Below, piece after piece: positions 1-10,837 of a stretch of 25,125 nucleotides of DNA (within the stretch, counting starts at the first letter, position 1; each line of letters begins with the position of its first letter). Position numbers and translations under genes: made by a program. Origin of the DNA: Pleurobrachia bachei. Lineage: Eukaryota; Ctenophora; Tentaculata; Cydippida; Pleurobrachiidae. The DNA lies in the NCBI GenBank assembly GCA_000695325.1, contig AVPN01000257.1, forward strand, positions 5,909 through 31,033, read 5' to 3'. The notes beneath the pieces were generated by a model. The model worked only from the letters and a program-made list of their open reading frames with translations. It was not told the DNA's origin and ran no database searches.

Positions 1-49
<49 letters not shown>

Positions 50-81
50 ATAGAGAAGAGAGAGAAGAGAGAGAAGAGAGA
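1..81. repeat. GA microsatellite
   Basis: Nearly pure (GA)n purine tract with a few AA and AGA interruptions, running from the window edge, so its true length is unknown. The same GA/CT simple sequence recurs throughout the first 10 kb. Confidence 0.95.
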
Positions 82-139
82 ACCCTGGGGCATGGTGCAA
101 TTTTGGACCGAGAGTAATTGTTAGGTACATCGTTTTGGG

Positions 140-430
140 GGGTAACCACGTGATACCCTTGCGCAACCAATCACATGCCTCGTCTCCCCCTCTATAGCTC
201 TCCCTCTCGACAGGTGATTGATCTGGGAGTGTGTGAGACATATATACCTAAGAGAGGTAGAGAGAGAGAGGGTAGAGAGAGAAGACTGTAGCACGTGGGG
301 AAGAGTGCTCTTTACAGGCGTGCGAGGCTCCCTATTGGTTGCGTAGGGCCTCTATTAGCGCTAATAGAGATTGCAAGAGGTAGGATCACGTGACATCCCC
401 AATGACCACGTGACCCAGCGAGGTCATGTG
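140..430. promoter_or_regulatory. Promoter-like cluster of CACGTG E-boxes and CCAAT boxes
   Basis: CACGTG occurs at 147-152, 292-297, 387-392 and 407-412; the last two are in the extended form CACGTGAC preferred by USF/TFE-type bHLH-ZIP factors, and a near match, CATGTGACC, follows at about 425. CCAAT is at 167-171 and its reverse, ATTGG, at 334-338. A perfect 18-bp palindrome lies at 351-368. A good splice-donor sequence (GTGAGT) follows at 470. This arrangement suggests a promoter, possibly with a short non-coding first exon, but no gene downstream could be assembled. The motifs are seen; the promoter role is inferred. Confidence 0.45.
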
Positions 431-1740
431 ACCCAGGGCGCCCTGTGGGGACTGTAGCGAACACAAATCAGTGAGTCTGTCAAGCATGTGCCCTCCTCTC
501 TTCCTTGTGTGACACGATTTGACGTCTCCTCGTGGCGGAGTGCTCATTTCCTGATAACTGCACAGACAAATGATGGACCTGTGTTTACACCACTGTTGTT
601 GATCTCTCCTGTCTCTCTCTCTCTCTCAGTCTCTAACGATCACACCTCTTCGCATCCTCTTCCTCTCAGCGTGATGGATCTCTAACATACTCTTCAGCTG
701 TGTTTTGGACTTGTTTGATATCAGTTATGTTAACCTGCAGATTGAACACTTTTGTCTAGGTCCGAACACTTGGAACAGCGGCAGATTAGTTCCCGAAATG
801 CTATAACTGTTCCTGATATCTCCCACCATGATGTTGTGGGTATTGTGCCCGACATCGGAACTTTTGCTTCGCTGATTGTGGTGACTGTTCATAATACAGT
901 AGCTACAATGAGGGTTTCAACCCCTCAAAGCTGCTGGCAAACAACCCACCGTACCCATGTGGTTGCCGGTTGATATGAACTTTTTCTAACCGTATCTACA
1001 ACCCCGGCTACTGCAGCAGTCCCAGCTACCTGCCACAACCCTGGCAGTCCCAGCTACCGGATCTGCTACAGTCCCATGGCTACAACCTCGCTGTGCTACC
1101 GCTTCACCGACCTTCTACAACCTCCCACCGCTACCAGCCTACCTCTACAAACTCCCCAGTCCCCGCTACCGCTCGACCTAACAGCTGACTCCTTCATCGA
1201 TGCAAGGACACCTCCGCTGCTGTGTAAATGTGTGTGTGTTCGTGATTGCTATGTGACTTGATTGTGTGCTGTGAAAAACTCTCAAAAAACTTTTGAAAAT
1301 ATTAAAAAAGAACTCTTATGTTTTACAAAATGAATTATGTGATTTATTGCAACTTGATTTTGTTGGCTGGCCCAACACTTTGTTTTGAAAAACGCGTCTT
1401 TTTACGTGTTCAAAAGGGGGTAACAAAAACACAATCATAAGCCATGATACCAATGTCATTCTGCACTCAAATCTTGTTGAACTCAACAAATAAAACCTCT
1501 GTATTCTATCACAGTCACGGTACTACATATACGGGTGGTGGGTTTCGACAGCCCATTTGACATTTTGGTCGGGTTTAATGAAACGGTGTGTAATACGGGA
1601 CACCCAAGTGAATCATCTGAGGATTGCTGAACTGAGGATCACAAATATATCTAAGCAACCGAGGACAAAGTTCAATGAAAATAAACAAATCTCGCGCCAA
1701 TATTGGATCTAAAGCCTTGTTGACCGTTGTGCGTGGTCTA
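431..1740. other. Intergenic or unresolved transcribed region; no confident gene
   Basis: The stretch holds short open frames only. A (CT)n run ending in CAG near 629, and other pyrimidine-AG sites near 668 and 759, look like splice acceptors, but no consistent reading frame joins them. From about 974 to 1261 one frame is open and rich in Pro, Ser, Thr and Tyr, and a second frame is open over 977-1187; both follow from a degenerate short repeat built on CAGTCCCAGCTACC. AT-rich sequence follows, with an AATAAA near 1488. It could be the end of a non-coding or decayed gene. Confidence 0.3.
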
Positions 1741-1743
1741 TGT

Positions 1744-2080
1744 CCAAATAAGGGCACTGTTCAAATAAGGCCACTACCCAAATAAGGCCACTAGTTGCAT
1801 CTGCCCAAATAAGGCAACTAGTTGCACCTGTCCAAATAAGGCAACGAATTACACCTGTCCAAATAAGGCGGCTACCAAAATAAGGCAACTAGTTGCACCT
1901 GCCCAAATAAGACGGCTACCCAAATAAGGCAACTAGTTGCACCAGTTCAAATAAGGCAACTAGTTGTACCTGCCCAAATAAGGCGGCTACCCAAATAAGG
2001 CAACTAGTTGCACCAGTCCAAATAAGGCAACTAGTTGCACCTGCCCAAACAAGGTAACTGCCCAAATAAGGCAACCATTC
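1744..2080. repeat. Minisatellite with CArG-box (CCAAATAAGG) units
   Basis: Units of roughly 15-30 bp combine CCAAATAAGG with the palindrome GCAACTAGTTGC and a CACCTG link. CCAAATAAGG is present exactly ten times, at 1744, 1778, 1805, 1832, 1859, 1920, 1974, 1991, 2018 and 2062, with several one-base variants between. This decamer fits the serum response factor consensus CC(A/T)6GG. The repeat is seen directly; SRF/MADS binding is an inference from the consensus. Confidence 0.85.
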
Positions 2081-2318
2081 AGAAAAAAACGCTACCAGTA
2101 GGCAGTATCATGAGATGGTTTATCCAGTTAGTTTCTGTCTGGCGGCGCCCCCGCTCAGAATTGATAAACGGCGCCAGACAGTTTTATAGTGTTGGGTTGT
2201 CATATCGGTTGTTAGTGGAGAACCAATAGGAAATAGGGGAAAACCAATCATAGAATTGTTTATTGACGATAATTTGAGCTACTCGAGCTGTTTGTGTCAC
2301 CATGGCAGCATACATGTA
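2081..2318. other. Spacer between two minisatellites, with hairpin and CCAAT boxes
   Basis: This unique spacer holds a GC-rich inverted repeat: the left arm at 2135-2149 (CTGTCTGG then GGCGCC) pairs with GGCGCCAGACAG at 2170-2181, leaving a ~20-nt loop. Two CCAAT boxes follow at about 2223 and 2247. No coding potential is seen. Confidence 0.5.
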
Positions 2319-4159
2319 AGTTACCATGACAACATCCAGTTACTATTTGTTGAGTAAGGTAAGTCAACAAGTTACCATGTTAACATTCTATTACCATGAC
2401 AACACTTAGTTACCATGACAACACTTAGTTACCATGTTAACACTCAGTTACCATGACAACACCCAGTTACCATGACAACACTCAGTTGCTATGACAACAC
2501 CCAGTTACCATGACAACCCCCAGTTACCATGACAACCCCCAGTTACCATGACAACACTCAGTTACCATGGGTACACTCAGTTACCATGACAACATTCAGT
2601 TACCATGACAACACTCATTTACCATGACAACACCCAGTTACCATGACAACACTCAGTTACCATGACAACACCCAGTTATCATGACAACACTCAGTTACCA
2701 TGACAACACCCAGTTACCATGACAACCCCAGTTACCATGACAACACTCAGTTACCATGACAACACTCAGTTACCATGTTAACACTCAGTTACCATGACAA
2801 CACCCAGTTACCATGACAACACCCAGTTACCATGACAACACCCAGTTACCATGACAACACCCAGTTACCATGACAACACCCAGTTACCATGACAACACCC
2901 AGTTACCATGACAACACCCAGTTACCATGACAACACCCAGTTACCATGACAACACCCAGTTACCATGACAACACCCAGTTACCATGACAACACCCAGTTA
3001 CCATGACAACACCCAGTTACCATGACAACACCCAGTTACCATGACAACACCCAGTTACCATGACAACACCCAGTTACCATGACAACACCCAGTTACCATG
3101 ACAACACCCAGTTACCATGACAACACCCAGTTACCATGACAACACTCAGTTACCATGACAACACCCAGTTACCATGACAACACTCAGTTACCATGACAAC
3201 ACCCAGTTACCATGACAACACTCAGTTACCATGACAACACCCAGTTACCATGACAACACTCAGTTACCATGACAACACCCAGTTACCATGACAACACTCA
3301 GTTACCATGACAACACCCAGTTACCATGACAACACTCAGTTACCATGACAACACCCAGTTACCATGACAACACTCAGTTACCATGACAACACCCAGTTAC
3401 CATGACAACACTCAGTTACCATGACAACACCCAGTTACCATGACAACACTCAGTTACCATGACAACACCCAGTTACCATGACAACACTCAGTTACCATGA
3501 CAACACCCAGTTACCATGACAACACTCAGTTACCATGACAACACCCAGTTACCATGACAACACTCAGTTACCATGACAACACCCAGTTACCATGACAACA
3601 CTCAGTTACCATGACAACACCCAGTTACCATGACAACACTCAGTTACCATGACAACACCCAGTTACCATGACAACACTCAGTTACCATGACAACACCCAG
3701 TTACCATGACAACACTCAGTTACCATGACAACACCCAGTTACCATGACAACACTCAGTTACCATGACAACACCCAGTTACCATGACAACACTCAGTTACC
3801 ATGACAACACCCAGTTACCATGACAACACTCAGTTACCATGACAACACCCAGTTACCATGACAACACTCAGTTACCATGACAACACCCAGTTACCATGAC
3901 AACACTCAGTTACCATGACAACACCCAGTTACCATGACAACACCCAGTTACCATGACAACATTCAGTTACCATGTTAACACTCAGTTACCATGACAACAC
4001 CCAGTTACCATGACAATACTCATTTACCATGACAACACACAGTTACCATAATAACACTCAGTTACCATGTTAGCACTCATTTACCATGACAACATTCAGT
4101 TACCATGACAACATTCAGTTACCATGACAACACCCAGTTACCATGACACAACTCAGTTA
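2319..4159. repeat. 19-bp minisatellite array, X-box-like unit (about 97 copies)
   Basis: The unit CAGTTACCATGACAACAC(C/T) repeats with a 19-bp period for about 1.84 kb. Edge copies are degenerate (GTTACCATGTTAAC, GTTGCTATGACAAC), while the interior is almost invariant, which points to ongoing homogenisation by unequal exchange or slippage. Each unit carries GTTACCATGACAAC, one base away from the RFX X-box consensus GTNRCC-AT-RGYAAC. CCAAT boxes flank both sides (2223 and 2247; 4172 and, reversed, 4246). No reading frame of note lies in it. The array is seen directly; any RFX link is inferred. Confidence 0.95.
3136..3935. repeat. 38-bp higher-order repeat inside the minisatellite
   Basis: Here 19-bp units ending ACACC and ACACT alternate strictly, giving a 38-bp dimer repeated about 20 times. 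The block just before it (about 2800-3135) is made of the ACACC type alone. The dimer therefore became the unit of amplification in a later round, as in satellite higher-order repeats. Confidence 0.85.
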
Positions 4160-5056
4160 CGTCGGGAATAAACCAATCGAGCCACATTTTGAATTCCCAA
4201 TTATCAGCCCCAATTAATGTCGTTGCCAGTGTCAGTTTACACGCTGATTGGTTCTAAACTGGAAACTCCCTCTGACCTCTAATGTGGTTTTGGAAACTGG
4301 GTAAGAATAAGATGACAAAGAAAAACAACATTTTGTGGGTATCTCATCAATCACACCCTCTTACTCCGCCAAACTATCTGAAACATCACGGGAGAACCAA
4401 CATGACCCAAAAAACAGTAGAACACTTTTAATGCAAAATTAACTCTAAAATGCGGACTGTCTGACCACTCCCGGCCCCCTCGTACTCGATTGTCTGACTT
4501 TTGAGAACCCTCCTCCACTGGTAATCCTGATTCATGGTGCAGCAATCGGTGAAATGGGAACAAAAGCTTGAGATTCTCACGAAACTTGTTTCCTGACCAA
4601 TGACCATATATTGTGCTAAGCTTATCTGTTGCTGTGGCTGGTTAAGCCTTGCTTATTTTGCCAAGTTATGACTACAGTTCACACGCCCCGCGGGTGGATT
4701 GTAAAAGGGGGTTAGAACATAACAATGCTTATTTCTGTGGAATGAGAAAATGAAAGGAAGAGAGAGAGAGAAACTGAAAGGGAGAGACGAAGAGAGGTGA
4801 GTTTTGTAGCTAGAAAATGGTGTGGGTGCGGCTAATAGAAACTCCCAAGAAACTTCATGTGTAATTCAACAGGAAACAAGCCCAGTAGGCCACATGTAAG
4901 GAATCTCTGTTATACGTTTAGTGTTATAGCTTGTTGTTAGTCAACATGTTATAGCACTCCGATAGTTAGATTGTAGCTGTGTTTGGCTTACTACTTGTTT
5001 AGTGACCCCTTACTCAACAACTCACCACCCAACACAATCTCAACATCTTTTTCTAG
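4160..5056. other. Intergenic region or upstream intron; no gene seen
   Basis: CCAAT at 4172 and its reverse (GATTGG) near 4246 lie just after the minisatellite. A short GA-rich stretch sits at about 4758-4800. The last 80 bp become pyrimidine-rich and end in TTTTTCTAG, a good 3' splice site for the exon that follows, so part of this region may be an intron of that gene. I could not identify an upstream exon. Confidence 0.4.
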
Positions 5057-5074
5057 GGACCTACTACTACAACC

Positions 5075-5701
5075 ATGTCACAATGTGGTTCCAACGTTAC
5101 TCTTATTATATACCTTGCGGTACAACTTCCTAAAATTGTGGAGGGTCTATCACGGGTTAGCTTCGATCCAACACACCATCTACAGTTTTGTAGAAACTTT
5201 ATCGATCTCAAACGAAAGGGAATTGACAAGAATTCCACGTGTGACAACTACAAAGAGAACTGCTGCGCATACTGGACAAGTAGCCCCCATGAGAACACGA
5301 TTAGGGAGGGACCCACCCATGCTGACCATCTTGTTCCCTATTGCTGCATGGATTACGAGGATTGTTGCTATGGAAACTGTTGCAAGGGTGACTCTGAGAT
5401 CTGCTGCATACCGGACGCAATCAATCTACCCGGCAAGTGCTGTTCCAATAACTCGGAGTGCTGTCTCAACACCAGAGGTGAGACGGTGTGTTGTCCGATG
5501 GCCGTTAGACAGATATGGATTCTTATTGGGGTGTTTCTCTCTGCGTATTTTGTGCTAAAGGTGGTTCGGGCGATTCAGACGTATTGTAATATCACCCCCT
5601 TTGAGGAGGAGAACTTTGTGCTCCTTCCCGAGTATAGAGTACACGAGCTAAAGTATTGCTTTTGTGGGATCAAACAGCCTCAACCGTGCTGCGGAGCTTG
5701 A
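5075..5701 (+). CDS. Cysteine-doublet single-pass membrane protein, Shisa/WBP1/VOPP1-like
   Basis: The frame encodes 208 residues if the ATG at 5075 is the start. A splice acceptor (TTTTTCTAG) ends at 5056 and supplies the only in-frame upstream stop, so upstream exons may exist. Residues 8-19 are hydrophobic and could act as a signal peptide. The middle carries eight Cys-Cys pairs (63-64, 90-91, 97-98, 102-103, 110-111, 122-123, 129-130, 139-140), including DYEDCCYGNCC. One membrane segment spans about 146-165, and the tail holds LPEY (184-187), a possible WW-domain ligand of the LPxY type. VOPP1 and its Shisa-like relatives share a YEDCC..CC motif before a single membrane span and have PY motifs in the tail; they act as trafficking adaptors. 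The extra Cys pairs also recall granulin modules. The family assignment is inference from motif order. Confidence 0.6.
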   Translation: MSQCGSNVTLIIYLAVQLPKIVEGLSRVSFDPTHHLQFCRNFIDLKRKGIDKNSTCDNYKENCCAYWTSSPHENTIREGPTHADHLVPYCCMDYEDCCYGNCCKGDSEICCIPDAINLPGKCCSNNSECCLNTRGETVCCPMAVRQIWILIGVFLSAYFVLKVVRAIQTYCNITPFEEENFVLLPEYRVHELKYCFCGIKQPQPCCGA

Positions 5702-6343
5702 TATGATCGGAGGGAGAGAGGTGAAATGTGAGAAATGGGAAGCAGGAATGTAGACAATGAAAGATGAACAGACAGCTGAAACAATACCAGTAGGAATATA
5801 GTAGAGTGAGAATTATTATAACAGTATGATAGAGTAGGCTAGGGATATAGAGATAATTGCTTTTGGAATGTGAATTCCTACTTTCTATTCACGTCTATAA
5901 CTATTATCATGACCGGTACTGGGTACCGAAGTGCGGTATTTTATTGTCTGGCCAGTGTGGAAATGTGATTCTCGAATTCTGTGTTTTATTTTCTCTGCAA
6001 TTGAATTCTAATGAAATACTAATGACCAACTCATGGGACGTCGTCTCATGAGAACTATTCCTACTGCACTGCCGGCACTGCGGCGACATATCCAGTGCGG
6101 CCGAATGATCGGGCAGACTACTTTTGTCCAGCAGTAGATTCAGGATCATTTAGATTAATTTGATTTTGAAATAGTCAGATAGTGAAGGGAAGAACAGTTC
6201 GGAAATAGATGAAAAACAAGAGAAATAGGAAGGTATCTCTTTTCACGGGGAGGCTACTAAATGAGGTTATCTCTGTAAGGTTATTATTCCCTCCTGTAGC
6301 GCATCTACTAGGGCCATTATAGGAAGTGAGTAGTCAACCGATT

Positions 6344-6367
<24 letters not shown>
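5702..6367. other. 3' flank of the cysteine-rich gene; no gene seen
   Basis: AT-rich non-coding sequence. No canonical AATAAA was found close behind the stop at 5701, so the 3' end is undefined. An imperfect palindrome lies at about 6028-6050 (CTCATG...CATGAG around GACGTC). A (GA)n tract begins near 6346 and leads into the duplicated block. Confidence 0.4.
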
Positions 6368-6385
<18 letters not shown>

Positions 6386-7242
6386 CAAAAGTAGAGAGAA
6401 AGGGAGAGAGAGAGCGAGAGAAGAAAGAACAGAGAGAGAGAGCTGAGTAAGCTACACAGTAGTCAACGAAACCCTGAGGGGGCTTGCAATTAGGAGTAGA
6501 ACTCTCCCACAGGGCTTTCCAAACAGAGGAGGGAGAGGTGAGAGTAGAAAGAGTGAGAGTTAGCTGAATAAACATTCGGTGAGCCGTCATTCAAACCAGG
6601 ATACAACCCTTCTCAACTCTCTCCCTATCCATCTCCCCTCTATCCATCCTCTCTCTCTCCCCATCTATCCCTCATTCGTCATTCATTTGTCCGGTGAGGT
6701 AGACGTTTTTAATCTCTCACTATATCCTCCTTCCTCATACCTCTTGATCTTCTTTGGTTCATTCCATCTATCTCACTTTCTCTCTCACTCTCTCTAGCTA
6801 TCTCTCTCTATCTGTCTCTCCTCTCACTCCAGCTCCCTCTCCGTCTCCCTGTCTCTCTATCCTCTCCCACCCTCTCTCTCTCTCTCTCCATCTCTATCTT
6901 CCTATCTTCCTCATTCCAGTGGTATATTCTCTCTCTCGTCCCTCTCTATCTCTCTTTCTCTCACTATGTATCATATGCTTCTCTCAGTTCTCACGATTAC
7001 TATCTTTCTATTCGCTGTTTTGATGACTTTGTGTCATTCCGCCCTAGTCTGGCGGGAGGAGGGGGCCAAAGCTACGGAGAGAGATAGAAAGTGAGAGAAC
7101 TATATTTATATCGCGACCATTAATCGAGTTTAAGATGCCACTTGGACGCGGACGGTGATCTGCTGGGTGGGCGAAGAGGCGCCAGGTTGCCTGGGCGTCA
7201 ATTCTCAGTGTGTGTTCCACCGCGGCGCGACCATGGATTGAT
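6368..7242. repeat. Tandem duplication A, unit 1 (~0.87 kb)
   Basis: Each unit runs from a GA-rich purine tract (with AAAGGCAAAAGTAG at 6381), through a unique segment (about 6444-6617), to a long CT-rich tract, then to a GC-richer segment ending in CCGCGGCGCGACCATGGATTG. Unit 2 follows directly at an offset of 865-875 bp; the varying offset reflects indels in the simple-sequence tracts. The purine tract and the later pyrimidine tract are mutually complementary, so each unit could fold back on itself. Long translated frames here are serine/leucine artefacts of the CT repeats. Confidence 0.85.
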
Positions 7243-8109
7243 GTGAGAGAGAGAGAAAGGCAAAAGTAGAGAGAAAGGGAGAGAGAGAAGAAAGGAAGAG
7301 AGAACAGGGAGAGAGTTGAGTAAGCTACACAGTAGTCAACGAAACCCTGAGGGGGCTTGCAATTAGGAGTAGAACTCTCCCACAGGGCTTTCCAAACAGA
7401 GGAGGGAGAGGTGAGAGTAGAAAGAGTGAGAGTTAGCTGAATAAACATTGGTGAGCCGTCATTCAAACCAGGATACAACCCTTCTCAACGCTCGTCTATC
7501 TCTCTTTATCCATCCCCCCTCCTCTCTATCTCTCTCTCCCTCCCTCATTCGTCATTCATTTGTCCGGTGAGGTAGACGTTTTAATCTCTCACTATATCCT
7601 CCTTCCTCATACCTCTTGATCTTCTTTGGTTCATTCCATCTATCTCACTTTCTCTCTCTATCTCACTTTCTCCCTCTATCTGTCTCTCTCTATATTTGTC
7701 TCTCTCTCTCTCTGTCTCTCAATCGTCTCCCTCACTCTCCCACCCTCTCTCTACATCTCTATCTTTCTATCTTTCTCATTCCAGTGGTATATTTCTCTCT
7801 CGTCCTTCTCTCTCTCTCTCTCTCTCTCACTCTGTATCATATTCTTCTCTCAGTTCTCACGATTACTATCTTTCTATTCGCTGTTTTGATGACTTTGTGT
7901 CATTCCGCCCTAGTCTGGCGGGAGGAGGGGGCCAAAGCTACGGAGAGAGATAGAAAGTGAGAGAACTATATTTATATCGCGACCATTAATCGAGTTTAAG
8001 ATGCCACTTGGACGCGGACGGTGATCTGCTGGGTGGGCGAAGAGGCGCCAGGTTGCCTGGGCTTCAATTCTCAGTGTGTGTTCCACCGCGGCGCGACCAT
8101 GGATTGATG
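7243..8109. repeat. Tandem duplication A, unit 2 (~0.87 kb)
   Basis: Second copy of the preceding unit. The unique segments are nearly identical (for example, 7780-8108 matches 6915-7242 with few changes), while the CT and GA tracts differ in length. It ends at the GATTGATG common to both units; sequence after 8109 is unrelated. The divergence makes it clearly older than the two duplications in the zinc-finger locus. Confidence 0.85.
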
Positions 8110-10430
8110 AACTTAGCAAGCATCTGAAGTTGTTTATTCAGCCGCGGCAGCAGCGGACCACGTCTTTCTTCATTTATTGTTTAGATCGTGCATGAGTTGT
8201 AAAGAAACGCGTTATCGTCATTTACGGAGAGAGCGATAGACAGAGAGGGAAGGGGAATCTGAGAGAGAAGGATAGAATTTGAGAGAGAAACAGAGAGGGA
8301 GAGAGATACTAAACAGAGAGGAAGATAAAGGGTGAGAGAGATATGGGGAGTGATAGTAGATGGGACCACGGAGATTGCGTGCTATAAATTCACCCAGCCC
8401 TGTTCACCGGTTCACGGGAAATCATTCACGCCTACCGTCACTCAAACCGAATGCAGAGGACAAGAGTTAGAGAACTCTGGTGGCTGTCTCAACTCGAACT
8501 TCGCCCTAAAACACAAGAAGATGTCACTATTTCTACCTGGTTTGTAATAACTGTTCCCACGGATCAAAGCCCGTGAATGCCAAGTAAGGATTTTGCAATT
8601 AAGAACCTGGGGAAGACCCAGTGTGATGGTGACCAATATTGAATTGAGCTTGTAACACTTGTAGGGTGGGATACTGGGATATTGCGAAATGAGGGACTGC
8701 GGTTACTCTGTTCTCTCACAATCTTACAATTCAGCCCTACCAATCGGATCGTCTCATATAAGACCCTCCTCTTCGCACCGGTGCGGCTACGTGAGGCCGC
8801 GTAGGTTGCGCGATGTACAGTCAGTGTGAGACAACAATCGGATGATTACTCTCAAGAGCTAAGAGCTACCCAATTTTTATCGCCTAGCCGAGTTTCTCAA
8901 TCGGCTAATGAATCACGAATCTAGATTTACGGGGGTCATAACACAAATTATTATGGTTTTAGACAGCGAGAGAGAGAGGGAGAGGGAGAGGGAGAGAGAG
9001 AGAGAGGGAGAGGGAACGTGAGAATAAAGAAGCATTTGATGATGCGTAGAGAAAGTTTGAAAAATATTTTGAATTTGGCATAATAATAATGGCTGTGATT
9101 GAAATGTGAATGTTATTCCCATTTCATTGTGAGTTCCAGTCAACTTCTATTATAGTCAGTGACACCTGACAGGACAAACTGAATCAAGCACAGCCTTGTA
9201 TCTCACACTCTCACAGCTAACTGTAATGGTTATCAGCAGATAAGATACATATTCTCATGTTGTTGAATAAAAGATAAATGGACCTCTCACAAATTCTTAT
9301 CACGGTAAAATGCAAGACGTGGTAAGCAGCGATCGCGACAAACATAGTGAATAAGATAACGAATAGAAGGGAGTGGCTTGGGGGTATCGGAATTCCTAGA
9401 TATGATCATGTGTTTAACAAGACGTAAAATAAAACAGGAGTCTGAGAGGGTGTGCGAAGGAAGATAACTAGAGAGTGAGATCGAGAGAGATAGAGAGAGC
9501 GAGAGTGAGAGAGAAGGGGAGAGAGACAATTGGAGATAAAGAAAATATTGTTGCAGAGTTGCGAGAATATGATTGGTCGAAGTGAATCAACAGTAGCACG
9601 GTACAACTGATAAGTGCAATAAGTTGTGAGATGTAACGCCTCCTTCACCAGCCCACTCTGCAGATCTCTCTGCAGACAATAGTCTCTCAGGACTATTGCG
9701 GAGAAGGAGTAGGGAGGGAGACGTGTTTTACCAAACTCTGCGCTTATCTTTCTCTCTTTCTCCCTCTCTGACTCTCTGTCACACCGCGCGATTGTTCTTT
9801 GTTTCACGAACTTGCTTTCTTTGTTTGCAATTGTCGATCGCACATCAAGTTTTTCATTCGAATGTTAGGGATAGCATGTTTTAATATTTTCATATGTCAA
9901 ATTAAAAACTAATCCCTACTTTCTGTCCCCATATTGTAGCAAATATCCGTCTGATGAATATCTCTCTGCCCCTGAATAGACCTCACCCTGCTTTCCTTTT
10001 CTCTTGCTGATAAAACCAAACGGATATTACTGTTAGCGCCGACATTTTGGGCTGGAAATCAGAACATGCTGCTAGATAGAGGAGGAGCATTGCACCAGAC
10101 ACGCTAACTTGGAAGCTGGGACCGCTATTCTTTGAGGTAGGAAAGAATTGCCACCTAGATCTATCTCTCTCACAGCACAGCCGATATATAATGGTGGTAT
10201 AGCTGCTGCAACACGCTCATGACGCAATCCATACTCCACCCACTAATTCTCACAGCACCTTATTTCCCTAGAACACCCTCCTAGATACACTTTTTGGCCA
10301 GTACTATCAGAAACAATAATCGCATTTCGAAATTCTAGTGAAAATCCGGTTCTTTTAGCTTGCAATCTGGTCCGTGAACAAACACCAGCTTCCCCTGTTC
10401 TCTTTCTCTGCATCTCTTCCTCTCTGTTCT
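8110..10430. other. Intergenic region with GA/CT tracts; no gene seen
   Basis: Contains GA-rich tracts at about 8225-8340, 8968-9014 and 9478-9530 and a CT-rich tract at about 9745-9775. A TATAAA-like site (GCTATAAATTC) lies near 8381. A perfect 8-bp-stem hairpin, CAATAGTC...GACTATTG, lies at 9677-9698. Open frames here are short and composed of simple sequence, and I do not accept any as genes. Confidence 0.5.
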
Positions 10431-10837
10431 AAGCTAGCTCGCTCTGTAGAGATTGGGACACATGTGACTGGGCAACACTAGCCAATAGCGGCGCTGCATT
10501 AACGTCGCGTGACATCTCTCCAGCCAATAGCAGAGCACTTTGTGAGGAGAGAGGGAGTCACGCAGTGCGCTGAGCCGGCCTCTCGAGTAGACATTGCGCA
10601 GCTCGCACGTGAAGGTCATTCCCCTCCTTCGCAGAGCTGAGGTGCCCTCTGATTGGACGTTGGTCCGCTGACCCGTTATCGAGTAGTTAAGACTCCCTCA
10701 GATTTATGACCACTGCGACAGTCCTAGTATCACACGTGACATCTTTCATGATTTTTGGGAGTATCTCCCCATCTGACTTTAGTTCTTACTTGGACACTTT
10801 CCGATTGCTATAACCCAACTTGTCTTAAGTTTACACT
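10430..10837 (+). promoter_or_regulatory. Promoter-like region of the zinc-finger gene
   Basis: Two nearly identical AGCCAATAGC(A/G)G blocks (CCAAT boxes) lie near 10481 and 10523, with a reversed CCAAT (GATTGGACG) near 10651. CACGTGA E-boxes are near 10606 and 10733, and CGTGAC near 10507. The local GC content is higher than in the flanks and no TATA box is evident. Position directly upstream of the first coding exon supports a CCAAT/E-box promoter. The motifs are seen; the function is inferred. Confidence 0.6.

Noticed and set aside
974-1261. Pro/Ser/Tyr-rich open frames, possible last exon
   Set aside because: Two frames are open across the same degenerate short repeat, there is no clear start or splice partner, and the composition explains the openness.
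4983-5558. 191-codon frame overlapping the cysteine-rich gene
   Set aside because: It is a shadow frame: its residues are low in protein-like pattern, while the overlapping frame has eight Cys doublets and a membrane span.
6267-7960. Several 70-145 codon frames rich in Ser and Leu
   Set aside because: They are translations of (CT)n/(GA)n simple sequence, occur on both strands, and have no protein-like features.
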